Source of the DNA: Sphaeramia orbicularis
Lineage: Eukaryota; Chordata; Actinopteri; Kurtiformes; Apogonidae
Assembly (NCBI RefSeq): GCF_902148855.1
Contig: NC_043965.1
Location: forward strand, 23,430,523 to 23,494,522
Direction: 5' to 3'
DNA: 64,000 bases
This document shows positions 1-11,400 of this stretch, in pieces (positions within the stretch are counted from its first letter, which is position 1; each line of letters opens with the position of its first letter). Both the position numbers and the translations under genes were made by a program. The notes beneath the pieces were generated by a model. The model was not told where the DNA came from. It worked only from the letters and a program-made list of their open reading frames with translations, and made no database searches.

Positions 1-1456
1 AACAAAACATAAATTAGAGAAGGTTTTACATTTTTACAAGTTTGCATTTTCAGATCGAAGTCAAAATGTGAAGAATGAAGTTTGAATACTATTTTGACTT
101 TATCATAGAAATAAAGAAGTGTAACCTCCTCCTCTTGTTTACTGTTTCTGATGCCTGACAGCTATGAGTAACTGAAAGTATGACTTCACTCGTGACATTT
201 CAACTTTACTCTCAAAATGCAAAATAAAAACAAATTTTCTCATCGCTCAATTTTCACTTAACTCATAAAGACCTAAACAGCACCTACTGATCTAAAATGT
301 TTAATACCTGTTGATCCACTAATCATATTAATATATGTAAATAATTGGAGTAAAATACAGTTTTTTTATCTTTTTATGGTCATCAGATATGACCCATTCG
401 GACGTTCAGAGGCTCCATAGTGAATGTGGAAACACTGTCATCTTCTACAACACTGATTCACCAGTAAAACCCATGGAGTTGGATCAATGACAGTGGATGG
501 AAATGCTTGTTTTTACATTACTTATTGATATCTAGTTGAAAAAGTCACTTTTTTTCAGTTTTCTCTGTTACTGATATAATAGCCCTCACCTTTAATCTGA
601 GCTTTTATGAACATCTACATGATCAGTGAATTAAATATGGGAAAATACCTGATCTTCACAAAAAAAAAAGCAAAATACAAAGAATAATATTTTAATAAAT
701 GGTGATAAATCACTTAAGAAAGGTTCATTGGAGAAAAAAAAAATCGTTTGGGAACTGGCATAAAAGTTAGTACTAGGTCTTTATGGGTTAATGTAAACTT
801 AATACTCAGATGTAAATTTGTAGACAGCTAGGTTTAGAAATAATATAAAACTGGGTGAGACATGGTTTTCCTAAACTGGTTTGAAGACCCCCTGGTTTAG
901 TCTGACCTCATTCTTAAACCCTTTTTGTGCAGGTCTAGTGTCACCAGTGGTAATAACTGCAGAGGTCGTCTGTGACCTTAATTCCTTGCAAACCTACAGT
1001 GTCTGTAAAAATGTAAAGTTAAAAATTCCACCACAAATGACCTACCCCAACCACAAACACAGAGGTCCTGTGAAAATATTAGTCCTGTGTGAATCAGCAT
1101 CTCTGTAACTTGGTGGGATATGCAATGCTTTTGTTTCCTCTGCAGATGTGTTCGATCTATTTCCTGGTTGAAGGTGATGGTAGCTGCACTGGTGATCATG
1201 AATCAAACTTCTAAAAGCGGTCTGGGTGGAAATTTATACTTGCTATATTATGTTATAATGTAGCAAGGATGTTCAATGAAAGAGCAAACATAAATCTTTC
1301 AGAAAAGCAACGGGCTGAAAATATGATGAGAGAGATGGAAAGCATGACAGGATACAGTCAGGAGGATTTTTTTTATCTTTAAACAGTTATCTGTAAGTGG
1401 TGAATCTGCCCTTGACATCAGAACAGATGAACAATGTCAGTAACTGTGTGAATGGT
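1..1456. other. Spacer without a recognisable gene
   Basis: AT-rich sequence downstream of the ubiquilin-like gene, which lies on the minus strand. Only short open frames are present and none resembles a known protein. I looked here for a ubiquitin-associated (UBA) domain exon that could extend the ubiquilin gene and found none on the minus strand. Some 3' untranslated sequence of that gene may lie at the right of this stretch, but I cannot place its end. Confidence 0.5.
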
Positions 1457-1464
1457 GACTAAAC

Positions 1465-1660
1465 TAAGGGTGGGCGATACCGGGAATTTTGGTATCGATG
1501 ATATATCAAGTAAATACAGGGCTAGTATCGCCGATACCGATACTTTTTACTTGAAATGTCATGATCATTGAATAATTTTGTGATTTTGCCTTTAGTTATT
1601 TGATCGTGATTATGATTATGATAAAACAAACGACAAAGTGTGCCTGAGAGAGCAGCAGGG

Positions 1661-1708
<48 letters not shown>

Positions 1709-1909
1709 GTGTGCAGTTTGCAGAGACAGACAGACTAGGAGAGAAGCTGCACTCACAAGAACTCTGTGAGGAAATTCCAGTAATTTGCTGGATGTATAGA
1801 AGAGAAACTGCAACAAAAGTGTCAATCTCATCACGCTACTATCAATCTGATACCGATACTCACCTTGGTATCGATACTATCGATATTTAGATCGATACGC
1901 CCAGCCCTA
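1465..1909. mobile_element. hAT-type non-autonomous DNA transposon (MITE)
   Basis: The ends are imperfect inverted repeats: the left reads TAAGGGTGGGCGATACC and the right, reverse-complemented, TAGGGCTGGGCGTATCG. A perfect 8-bp direct repeat, GACTAAAC, flanks it at 1457-1464 and 1910-1917. An 8-bp target duplication is the hallmark of hAT transposition. The subterminal parts are rich in the short palindrome TATCGATA. No transposase is encoded, so it would need a partner element to move. It carries an internal GA microsatellite. The duplication is intact, which suggests a fairly recent insertion. Confidence 0.8.
1662..1708. repeat. (GA)n microsatellite
   Basis: A nearly pure run of GA dinucleotides, broken once by GGGA, inside the hAT-type element at 1465-1909. 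Confidence 0.9.
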
Positions 1910-2208
1910 GACTAAACATCTTCTTTTGCCCGGAGCATCTGGGGGGAGGGCGCTATTTTATTGTATACCTAAACTTTCTAACCACACAGAGGAGGCCTAT
2001 TTTAAATATATTAAAGTTCTAAAGCATCTTTGAGTATTATTTAAGCACCTTGAGGTGGAGCCAGGTGTCGTCTGTTTTGGAAGTCAGAAATGGTCACCCA
2101 AGTGAATGGGCCTCATCAAACACAGACTAGGGGGTAAATTTCCACATCACCGTAGTCCCATGTGAAAAGGCGTTACACCAGATGTAGATTTTTGCTGTGC
2201 CTCTTTAA

Positions 2209-2433
2209 CCTCCTAAGACCCACTGTCCACATTTGTGGACAAGAATTTCACAACTTTCTACAAAAAACCCCCAAAAAAACCCAAAAAACTGTCCGCCACA
2301 AAGGACATTCCATAAAAATTTTAAAAGCTGCATCTGAAAAAACTGTTGTATCATGATGTTTCCAATATAGGCACTTATTTAATAAAAAACAAAAAAGCTT
2401 GTACTTTGCTGACATTTCCTGGGTCTTAGGAGG
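2209..2433. mobile_element. piggyBac-like MITE, copy 1
   Basis: About 225 bp with 13-bp inverted ends (CCTCCTAAGACCC on the left, GGGTCTTAGGAGG on the right), flanked on both sides by TTAA (2205-2208 and 2434-2437). TTAA target duplication is typical of piggyBac elements. It has no coding capacity. Near the left end is the palindrome TGTCCACATTTGTGGACA. Copies of the same family lie at 22338-22575, 29637-29883 and 54585-54812. It sits just downstream of the ubiquilin-like stop codon. Confidence 0.75.
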
Positions 2434-2526
2434 TTAAGGCAACTTAATAAGCTTGATTAGTGTATGGCTAAATTTTGTGGTTATCTTATTTCTTTACCTG
2501 CAGAAATAGTGCCCTGAGGGTTTTTA

Positions 2527-5500
2527 TCAACCATGGGTGAGGCAGTTAGTTCTCTGAGGGGGTCTGTGGACTGACTGGGGAGGGTCCCAGTTGGCTGTTT
2601 TGCAAATGGCTCTTGATTCCCAGATGATGTGAGCTGTGACATCCCCATTTGACTCTATAGCAGAGAGGGAAAAAGGCTTAAGAGACAATAAACTTTGAAG
2701 AAATTTGGAAGAACCATTACCAAGTTTTAGCTCTACTAGTTTGAGCACATTTTCTTGTGTGTGAGGACAATTAGAATCCCTGCTGATGGACTCAGGCTTG
2801 TTCTTCATGGGCCGTAAATTGTCTAACTCAGTGTCTTCACTATCCAGAACTTCCTCTATCATGTCAGGGTTCCTGATCAGCTCTAGCACCTGGATATGAA
2901 GGACAAGAACATAACACATTAAAAGAGGAAGAATAAAAAAGGAACAACTGCCACTGAAATGTGTCATTCTTAGTTAATCCAGATCAAAAACCCATAAAAC
3001 AAATTAAAAAGAAAATGCATTATTGTCTTATAGAAAGTTTATATATCTGTAGTAGTTTTTTTGTTTATTTGTTTTGTTTTTTTGTTTTTTTTTTACAAAT
3101 GATATGCATGTTTGAAGTGCTCATCCTCATTTTCAGCTCATCCTCCACCCACCTGTGTAATGATGTCTGTGTTGTTGAGTATATCCCCCACCTCTGGGTT
3201 TGTCTGGAGCAGCTGCTGAGTTTGAGGATTAGAAAGTATGAGCTGCCTGGTGAGCTGTGGGCTGGAGGCAGACAGGGTGCTCTGTACTAAGGGGCTGCCC
3301 AGGATACGGCGCATCATCCCTGGGTCAGCCAGCAGCTGTTTCTCCATCTGGTGCTGCAGTGTAGGGAAGAAGCCAGGTCCACTGTTTGTTAGGCCGAGGC
3401 CGTCCAGACCCTCCACTATGGAAACAAGATGAGATCAAAAGAGTAAAGATATGCAAAGGACCAGAGGGCTGAGGGTGGATGTTATTCATTCAGCAGCAGT
3501 GGATGACCAGGAACAAACTAGAACATACACAGCAGGGGTGTCAAACTCATTTTAGCTCAGGAGCCACATACAGTCCAATTTGATCTGGACTGAGCTGGAC
3601 CAGTTAAGTAATAGCTTAATAACCTTTAAATAATGAGAATTTTCCTCTTTGCTTTGTTGCAAAAAAAGTTAAATTAATTTATGAAAATGTACATTTATAG
3701 ACAATCCTTTCACAAAGCCATGTGAATAACCTGAAAAATTTAGTTTCTTAAGAAAAATAAGTATTAATTTAACAATATTATGCCTCGCAGTGGATCTACG
3801 CAGGCACAAAACAAATAGTAATAGGCATAATGTTCACATTTTGGAGTTTGGATCTGAAATGACTTTGACCCCCTTGACTATTAACATCTTCTATGTGACT
3901 TTTGCACTTCACAAATTCATCCAATAACTTCTGGCGGGTAGGTTTTGGCTTCTGGGTCATATGTTTGACAGCCCTGATATACAGTATGAAATGCAAATAC
4001 TCTGCCCGGCCCAAAAAAAGTCACACATGCAATATTTGACTGCACCACCTTTGCTTTTGATCACAGGAGACATTCACTGTGACATCTTTTTTGCCACATA
4101 ATGCTTATGTAATGTCACAATAAGGTTCATAATATTTTTTCCATCCATAGTCGCATTAATTTTTGATAATTGATGATGGAGAATCGGACTGTTGTATCAA
4201 GTCTTCATCACATCCCAATTTAGAGTCTGGACTTTATGGAGGTTAATCCATGTGTGAAAATGATGTTTCATTTTCACTGAACCATTCTGTCATAAGCCTG
4301 ATGATCCTGATCAATCCTGACATTGCCCAATCTTTTTGACATTAGAGACATAAGAGGCGACTCACTGCATCAGTTAGAGTTAAATAAGTTGTTACAGCTT
4401 AAACATTATTAACCACTGCAGTCTGGTGCACCGCTAGCAATTATGGGCCCCATGAAAGATAAATGTTGTGGACCCTTCATAAAATTCCGTATCTTGTTGA
4501 TCTGGAGGGCATTTACACCCCCACCCCCCGTGTTTTACGGCGCCCCAGACTGCAGTACTCACCGATGGAAGGATCTGAACTATTTGCTTAGTTAAAATGC
4601 AGTGAATGTCTCCTGTAATCAAATCCAAAGGTGGTGCAGTGAAATATTGCATGTGTGACTTATTTTTGGGCAGGCAGTGTATGATGGTAATAACTGGATG
4701 TAAAATGTGTTCCTGTATTCTTTTGATCTTACCCAGGAAGAGGGGAGAGGTGGGTGGTGGGGGTAGGTTTTCTGAGTTAGGGTCAAGAAGGGCTGGAAGC
4801 TGAGACCGAGCCTTTTCTGAAGCTTTATCAGTCACTGGGACATCATGACCAGAGCTGAAAATGACACAAGACTGTAAAGTTAATCTAAAGTTTTACTACT
4901 GTCATTGACTTCAGGCGTTTCATGACTAACAGGAGAATTGGCAACAAAATGATGATGACCAATGCCATAATATGAAGTTATACAGCAATAAATATCATTG
5001 CAGCAAACGTTTTCATTTATGTTAATGGATGATTTGTTTATATTATAAACTGTGCTTATAAAGATCTGGTCATCTTTTACTTTATTTCTATTATATGTTG
5101 TACCTCTGGATTTCTACATTTCTGATCACTTCAAACTTAAAAGAAACATTGATTTGATATTTATGGTGATAACTATTTACAGTAATGGACATGAACATTT
5201 TCATCATGATAATGTTTCAAATCAATGGGAATAGGAAGGACTGATATTTTTGTCTATATAGTGAGGCTTGATGTAATACTGATACTTACCTGATACTCAT
5301 ACTAATACTAATAATACGAATACAAAGGACATAAGGAATGGAGTGACAGAGGAATGTCATTGTTTTTCTAGAGACACCATTGTGTTTGAATATCCGATCT
5401 TCTGTTTTATTGTTTATTTGTGTATCTTGTAAGTGTTGACTTTGTACGGCTGCTACCTCGGCCAGGTCTGCTTTGCAAAAGAGATTTCTGATCTCAATGG

Positions 5501-6427
5501 CACTTCCTGGATAAATGAATACATAAATAAATGAACTTATAGCCTACTACTAATACTACTATCACAACGGCAACTACTACTACTAATATTAATATTAATA
5601 ATAATTATAACTAATTTGTTGGCAAACATGTGGAAACACTATGGCTAATCACTTTCATGTTTTTTGGGCCTGTCCGAAAATCCAGTCATATTGGAGGGAG
5701 GTGGCAACTGAGATAAATAAAATAATAGGGATGGATTTAGATTATTCTTTTGTTACTTTATATCTTGGTAAAATACCGGAAACAGTCCTTCAGAAGGATA
5801 ATTACTTATTGAAGATAGTTTTGGCAAGTAGTAGGAAAGCTATAACCCGAAAATGGTTGCAACCCGACCCTCCAACTTTGGACCTCTGGCGTGGGATTAT
5901 TAAAGAAATTTACTGTATGGAGAGACTTATTTTTGCTTTAAGACTTGAGTTGGAGAAATGTACTGAACGCTGGGAAAAATGGATTGTGTACACACCTTGA
6001 TTAATACAACCATAATTGTACAATGATGTATGTGTGCATGATGTAAAAGAACATTTTAAGTTTAATTGTAACACCCATGATGATCTCATGTTCATTGTTT
6101 GTTCTTTTGAAAATTAATAAATAAAAAGTTAAATAATAATTATAACAATGTATACCTTAGTTACAAGGGGTACTTCTAAAAACTGAACGTGGACGTTTAC
6201 TCACTTTATTTATGAAGCCTTTTAAGAACAACCACTGCTGAGAGCTGGACATTAATCATAAAAACATATTATTATTGTTTAATTGTTTAATAGGATCCTC
6301 ATTAGCTCCCACCATGGTGGTTGCTTGTCTTCCTGGGGTCCAGAATAAAAAGACTAAAATTCAAATACACAACATATACAAAGCAAAAAACATGCAATTA
6401 CAGACTGAATTTCATACAGACACATTA

Positions 6428-6488
<61 letters not shown>

Positions 6489-7060
6489 CATCATTAGTCT
6501 CCAAAGGGAACATTCATGCTCTACATTCCCATCCTAGCAGTGGGCCCTGGGTCCAGGCCAAGGACACACCTAACATACCTGTCTTTGGTCATGATAATAC
6601 ATTATTTTTGTATTTATTCTAACTCAAGACATGTGCAAATAATCTGTGTGTCCAGGTGAGTGTGTGAGTACCTCTGGACCATGCTCAGGTGGACTGATCC
6701 GTCCTTGGCTCTAAGTGAACCCAGGAGCTCTGGATCTCTGAGGACCCGGCCTGAGTGAATCAGCACCAGCCTCTGTGCAGGGTCACCCATGCGCTCTGCA
6801 AGACTCTGTTTCAACTGTGGGCGCAGAAAAACAAAAAACAAAAAAGCCCAAACACATGCTTAGGTTTAGTGTTGGGGACATGTGGAAGAGGAGCACATGC
6901 ATTCAGTGGCAGGAGTTGGTCTCCTGACCTGTCCGGCGGTGCAGTCTCCTCTAACCATCACATCTCGGCTCCCCGTCACACTTTTAATACTAACGTGGAT
7001 CCTTTCCGACATCTGAGACTCACCAGACGCTCTCCGGTCACGTCTCACCGTGGATGACAT
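2527..7060 (-). CDS. Divergent, short ubiquilin-like protein at the UBQLN1 position
   Basis: Ubiquilins shuttle ubiquitinated and hydrophobic clients to the proteasome. Five coding exons join in phase: 7012-6929, 6814-6672, 4854-4733, 3415-3153 and 2889-2527, giving 324 residues from the Met at 7012. An in-frame Met at 7060 would add 16. Residues 1-75 form a ubiquitin-like domain (MSERIHVSIK, then RLVLIHSGRVLRD). After a short Pro-rich linker comes a STI1 domain (MEKQLLADPGMMRRILGSPL through NPEVGDILNNTDIITQ, then LELIRNPDMIEEVL), matching the first STI1 unit of ubiquilins. The last about 90 residues are unlike any ubiquilin I know, and the second STI1 block and the C-terminal UBA domain are not visible. 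Typical ubiquilins have about 550-600 residues. gkap1 lies next to it, as UBQLN1 does in human, so it is either a decayed ubqln1 or a specialised short paralogue. The family call is sure; orthology and the 3' end are less so. Confidence 0.75.
3533..3976. mobile_element. hAT-type MITE in a ubiquilin intron
   Basis: The left end reads CAGGGGTGTCAAACTC and the right end GTTTGACAGCCCTG, so the termini are inverted repeats. The flanks are ATACACAG (3525-3532) and ATATACAG (3977-3984), an 8-bp target duplication with one mismatch. The left part (about 3540-3600) has the wording common to a widespread teleost hAT-derived family. No transposase is encoded. It lies in the intron between exons 3 and 4. 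Confidence 0.75.
4000..4679. mobile_element. Tc1/mariner-like inverted-repeat element
   Basis: Long inverted ends of about 80 bp: 4012-4075 and the reverse complement of 4590-4670 agree closely (shared words AAGTCACACATGCAATATTT and CTGCACCACCTTTG). Outermost bases are CTCTGCCCGGCCC on the left and, reverse-complemented, CACTGCCTGCCC on the right. TA lies at each edge (3998-3999 and 4680-4681), as Tc1/mariner insertion produces. There is no transposase. It begins 23 bp after the hAT element and contains a smaller nested element at about 4414-4558. Confidence 0.7.
4414..4558. mobile_element. Small nested inverted-repeat element
   Basis: The left end ACTGCAGTCTGGTGCACCG and the right end CGGCGCCCCAGACTGCAGT are inverted repeats of about 20 bp. 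They bracket roughly 100 bp inside the Tc1/mariner-like element, so it inserted later or was captured. I see no clear target duplication and cannot name a family. Confidence 0.5.
5340..5535 (+). repeat. LINE 3' tail (CR1/L2/Rex-like)
   Basis: The stretch ends with the widespread teleost LINE tail wording around GAGATTTCTGATCTCAATGG, followed by CTTCCTGGATAAATGAAT and an A-rich TAAA repeat. No coding part remains. The family is assigned from memory of the tail only. Confidence 0.45.
5641..6135 (+). mobile_element. 5'-truncated L1-like LINE, ORF2 C-terminus and 3' tail
   Basis: The open frame at 5641-6000 encodes 119 residues typical of the extreme C-terminus of fish L1-type ORF2 proteins: HVFWACPKIQSYWREV, then ITRKWLQPDPPTLDLW and TERWEKW near the stop. 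The endonuclease and reverse transcriptase are missing, as expected of 5'-truncated insertions. A short 3' untranslated part ends in AATTAATAAATAAAAAG. It lies in the intron between ubiquilin exons 2 and 3 and on the opposite strand. It is not a host gene. Confidence 0.75.
6426..6488. repeat. (TTA)n microsatellite
   Basis: About 20 perfect TTA/ATT triplets. Just upstream, 6290-6345 (GGATCCTCATTAGC, then TCTTCCTGGGGTCC) resembles another dispersed teleost repeat tail. Confidence 0.9.
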
Positions 7061-7390
7061 GTCGGTCCTGTCCGTGGGGAAGATGCTGAGCAGACCCGAG
7101 GAGAAGGTGCACGGTCCACGGTGTGCGTCTGTCCGATGACTCGGCAGAAAGTTGTGTGTGTGGACGGATGTCAGCTGTGTGCGACTGTGCAGGACGTGCA
7201 AGTAAAAAAAACCAAAAACAAAACACTACACTTCTGTCTCACCTACAGACTTTGCGCTTCTGCTGCCTTCCCTGATTTTAGTTATTTTGCAGGTATTTCA
7301 ATGTATTTCAACTATTTCAAGGCCACCAGCAGAACTGGAGTCATCTTAAAGACATAGTTCACCACTAAATCCAACAGTCCACTTTTAAGA

Positions 7391-7690
7391 TATGGATGTC
7401 AAACTCATGTCTAGTTCAGGGACCTCATACGGGCCAGAAAAGTAAAATAAGAACAGAATAATGACATAAGTCATTTATTTGTTAAGTTGTAATGGACATT
7501 TAAAAAATAAGAGTTAAAACATGTTGGAAAATGTTTTGCTGCTGAAAAAACAGATCTGAAAACTGTGACAAAACTGATATCACACAAACTTAGTGACTTA
7601 CTGGACTATTAAGACTGCATTAAATCAGGGAATCACTCAGTTAAACTTTGTCCAGGACATATGACTGTTAATACTTTTGAGAGGGATATG
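7391..7690. mobile_element. Decayed copy of the hAT-like family seen at 3533
   Basis: Line 7395-7440 (ATGTCAAACTCATG, TAGTTCAGGGACC, GGGCCAGAAAAGTA) matches the left part of the element at 3533-3976. The right end is not clear. It lies between the ubiquilin-like start codon and the gkap1 3' end. Confidence 0.4.
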
Positions 7691-7699
7691 AACTAGAGA

Positions 7700-8406
7700 T
7701 TGAGTTTTATTATGGGGCTGAATGCAGAATATTTTTTTACAAAACACAGCATCCTGTCTAGAACAGCTCGTACCTGCCTTAGTTACATGCAACAGAATTA
7801 ATTTGGAATGTATTTTATCTGAACATCAAAGCAAAACAGCAAAAAAAATGAGCTTTTCACTGAAAAAGTAGTTTATTTACTTAACAGTGAGAAAGAAAAA
7901 CAATCAAAACCATACATTTCACTTCTGTCATTTTGGCATTTAAACCCACACATACACACAAAAAAGAAAAAAAAAAAGAAAAGAAAAAAAAAAAAAAAAA
8001 CAGCCTCAGAGCCTTTAACAGTAGATGTACTGGCATTCATGTGCCTGCAGATGGCACCGACAGGCGCCAAATTATCTTCTCAAATGATAATTGTGTTATA
8101 TTTGGGAACAATAACTAAATATAACATAAAACAATATTTGAGGTAATGTTACCCTAAGTAAAATAGTTAGTCATTCTCAAAAGCTTTTGACTTTGGGATG
8201 TTTAATACATCCTGCAATATCTGGAGTGGATTTATTGCCTTCTACATTTGTATGTTTGGGGCGACATGCGTTTCTTTCTAACAGAGATACCGAGAAAATA
8301 TAACAAAACAAAAATAAAGAGAACCCTGATAATCATCAGTAGTGATTTTCTTCATTTGTTCATTCATTTTTTTAAATTTTGTTCAAGTGTTTTCCTTTTG
8401 AAACCT
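7700..8406 (-). other. Probable gkap1 3' untranslated region
   Basis: Sequence after the gkap1 stop codon on the minus strand. Read on that strand, an AATAAA occurs near 7871-7877 (TTTATT on the plus strand), which could set the 3' end. The stretch holds a poly-A/poly-T run at 7967-8000. No other coding frame is convincing. Confidence 0.45.
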
Positions 8407-11400
8407 TCATAATTCCATCTCAGAGCCCTTTCTCCCTTTCTTGTTTCCCTGTTAATGAGAAAAAACAAATAAAAGTACAGTTAAATGGAGAAAAAGATGT
8501 TCACTGTAGCCTGTGATTTACGCACCTCTGTAAATAAAAATATTACAGAGTGAAAAAATAGCAACACAGAAAACAACAAACCTCTGATTATACTGTAACA
8601 AAGAAAAGCTGATATCCCGTTCTACAAAAGACCATAAATGAAAAATGAAGCTCTGAACTGAAACTGCTTCCTTTCTCCCTGAGCTCTGATAAGTACAGTG
8701 ACAGTGCTGTACTTCTTTCAGTGCTTGGTGTTTTATAGTTTTTCTTCAATACTTATTACAGATATAGATATTGATGAACTTCATTAATCCCCAGGAGGAA
8801 ATTCACTCAGTTATTTCACAGTGCAGTCCTGCTTACACTGCCATTACATTAATAAACACTAGTACTAGGTTGTACTTACTAATGGGTCTGATCAAGCAAA
8901 AGTGAACAGCAACAGGAAAAAGTACATTTGCACACATCATTTATTAAGTGGGCTTTTTAGCTAAAGATCTCTACTTTATGGAACTGTTATCCTTTTTAAA
9001 ATACCACTTGTAGAAAAAAGTTACAACTGATTTTATCGATTGTACTTTTTACACCATAGGCATGCCTCAGCCATTAAATATAGCTCGAATTTGATGCTAA
9101 AATTTTTTAACATTTATTCAGTCTGTTGATTATGTAGATGATTGTTAAGTTTCAAGTATCAGATTTTCATTATTTTGTGAATATTATGGATATTTATGAG
9201 TTTGGGCATTTGTGAGTTGCTTGAAAGGCCCTGTCCACATGTTACCACAAAAATACCAATTTTTCATTTTCAAGTTACTTATAATTCAGTCAAACTTTCA
9301 GAAAGTAATGATATTTTGATACATTTTGGGTGATGCATTCAATAGTAAAGAGTCATCCATGTGCTACCTCATTCTTATGTCAATAAAACAGAGACTTTTC
9401 AATATTTTGCTCCAAAATTTATTTTCAGCATACTTGAACATAATATCTAGAAGTTTTTCTCCTACTTGATATCAATTTCTGTCAAGAACCGCATGTTTTG
9501 AATGTTTGCGTAAAGCTTAAAAAATGTATGTCCATTTCAAGTCCACGTGTTACCAAGGAGTAATTTGGCGTTTTTCACCTAAAAATTTTATCTCCCCAAA
9601 TTTTGTTATACATAAAGTTAAAGTGCTTATAAATACCTACTCAAATATGTATAACACATGTATATAAGTTATTCTCCTTCCATGACAGAGACTGTTGAAC
9701 ACGAAATGTGTCCACGTGTTACCGCTTGATCGAACCCTTGTATGTATTCTCACCTGATGTTTTGGCTGTTCCATTTGGAGGCCTTTGACTTTAGACCTCT
9801 CCTGTTCAAGAGCAGCGTGTAATAATGTGACCTAAAGAAACAACATGCCACTCAAATTAATAGAAATGCACAAATATTACTGTTACACAATCTCTTCCTC
9901 ACTCCAACTCACTTGTGCTGACAGTTCTTCTTTTATATGAAGCAGCTCTTCTACTTGTAGAAGGATTTCGGCTTTATCTTTCACTGAAAGAGGGACATTA
10001 GAAATGACAGGAATCCTCAGACATATCATATTACATCACCATTACACAGAAAAGTTGCTATCTTTGCTATGTTTGACTCACTTTCCCCCTGTTGGAGCAT
10101 TTTAAGGAGCTGGGCATTCCTTGCTTTCACCTCTTTATACTTCACCTGCAGAGTTTAAGAGCAGAAAGAAGAACTAGGGTTTAATTTGACACAACATATG
10201 TGTGGCAATGAAAGGGCTATAGGTTATCTTAGGTTAGGTATTGTTTAAGTGCAGATCTTCAGTTTTTACATTGCATCTAAGAATTTTAGATGACAAACTA
10301 TAGGAAACAGGATTTAATGCCACTTAAAACAAGATCCTTTACAAAAATCTGACATACGAGTAGAATTTTCCACTTAAACTTAAGCAGTTCTATATTGGTA
10401 GACACTGCTGACCTCCCACTGTGAGATGGTTTTCTTTAGTTTATCGATCTCCTGGTCTTTCTTCTCCAGTTCATACTTCAGCTGCTCTGCTCTGGGATCC
10501 TAAGGCGATGGACAGTAAAGAAGAGTATAAAGATAACGGCAGACACAATTAAAACTTAAACACTAACTACAGAGTGTCAAAAATTATTAGAACTGAGAAA
10601 CAGTCACAAATAAACTTTAGAGACTTACAGGCCCTGTGAATCAGACTCACCGGTTCATGTTCTGTAGAGGTGTTGACTTCTTGGCCTTGGCTGTTCGAGT
10701 ACTGCTCTCGTCTTTTTTCCCGTTGGATGATCCGATTTACGTCATCCTCCACTTTATTAAAAAAACGCTCCTCTTGCCTGATTCCTAAAGCTGGGTTAGC
10801 CACTCGGGCTTCCTGAGTAGGATGTGCCATAACATTTATGAAATTTAAAGCCAAACAAAAACTTATTATTTTTTATTTGTTAACAGATATTAATGCTAGG
10901 GATTTACATCTAATTTGACAAGTAAAGTCAATTTTATCATCATAACAAGTGTTAAAACATAATCTTAACACACTTCTCACCTCTTTGTCTTGTTTCTTAT
11001 TCAAATCTAAAAAGACAAAATACACCAACACTTAAATAATTGCAATTTATGTCAGAAAAATATATATTTGTGTGTATGCTTTATTCTAAAAGAGAGTGTG
11101 TAGTTACATGTCATGGTCACAAAGTGTGTTTGGTTCCAGTTTACACGTTTCACTCACCTACACTGCCTTCTGCTTGGAAATCCTGTAGAGAAACTGTCTT
11201 TTTGTCTTTTGCCTGCTGGCTCTTCTTCTTCTCCTTCTTCCCTCCACCTTCTTTCCCTCCTCTTGATTTTGGTGAGGATGTGTTTGTGCTATTCTAAAAG
11301 GCAAAAACAGAATCACTTGGTCTCAAATCTACTTACTAAATAATAATTTGTAAATTTAAAAAAAAATTAGAATTAATTTTGTAAATATATGACTGCAGGT

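Noticed and set aside
5641-6000. 119-codon frame as a host gene
   Set aside because: It matches the C-terminal end of L1-type ORF2 and ends in a LINE tail, so it is a truncated LINE.
6275-6622. Poly-Leu protein
   Set aside because: The Leu run is a translated TTA microsatellite.
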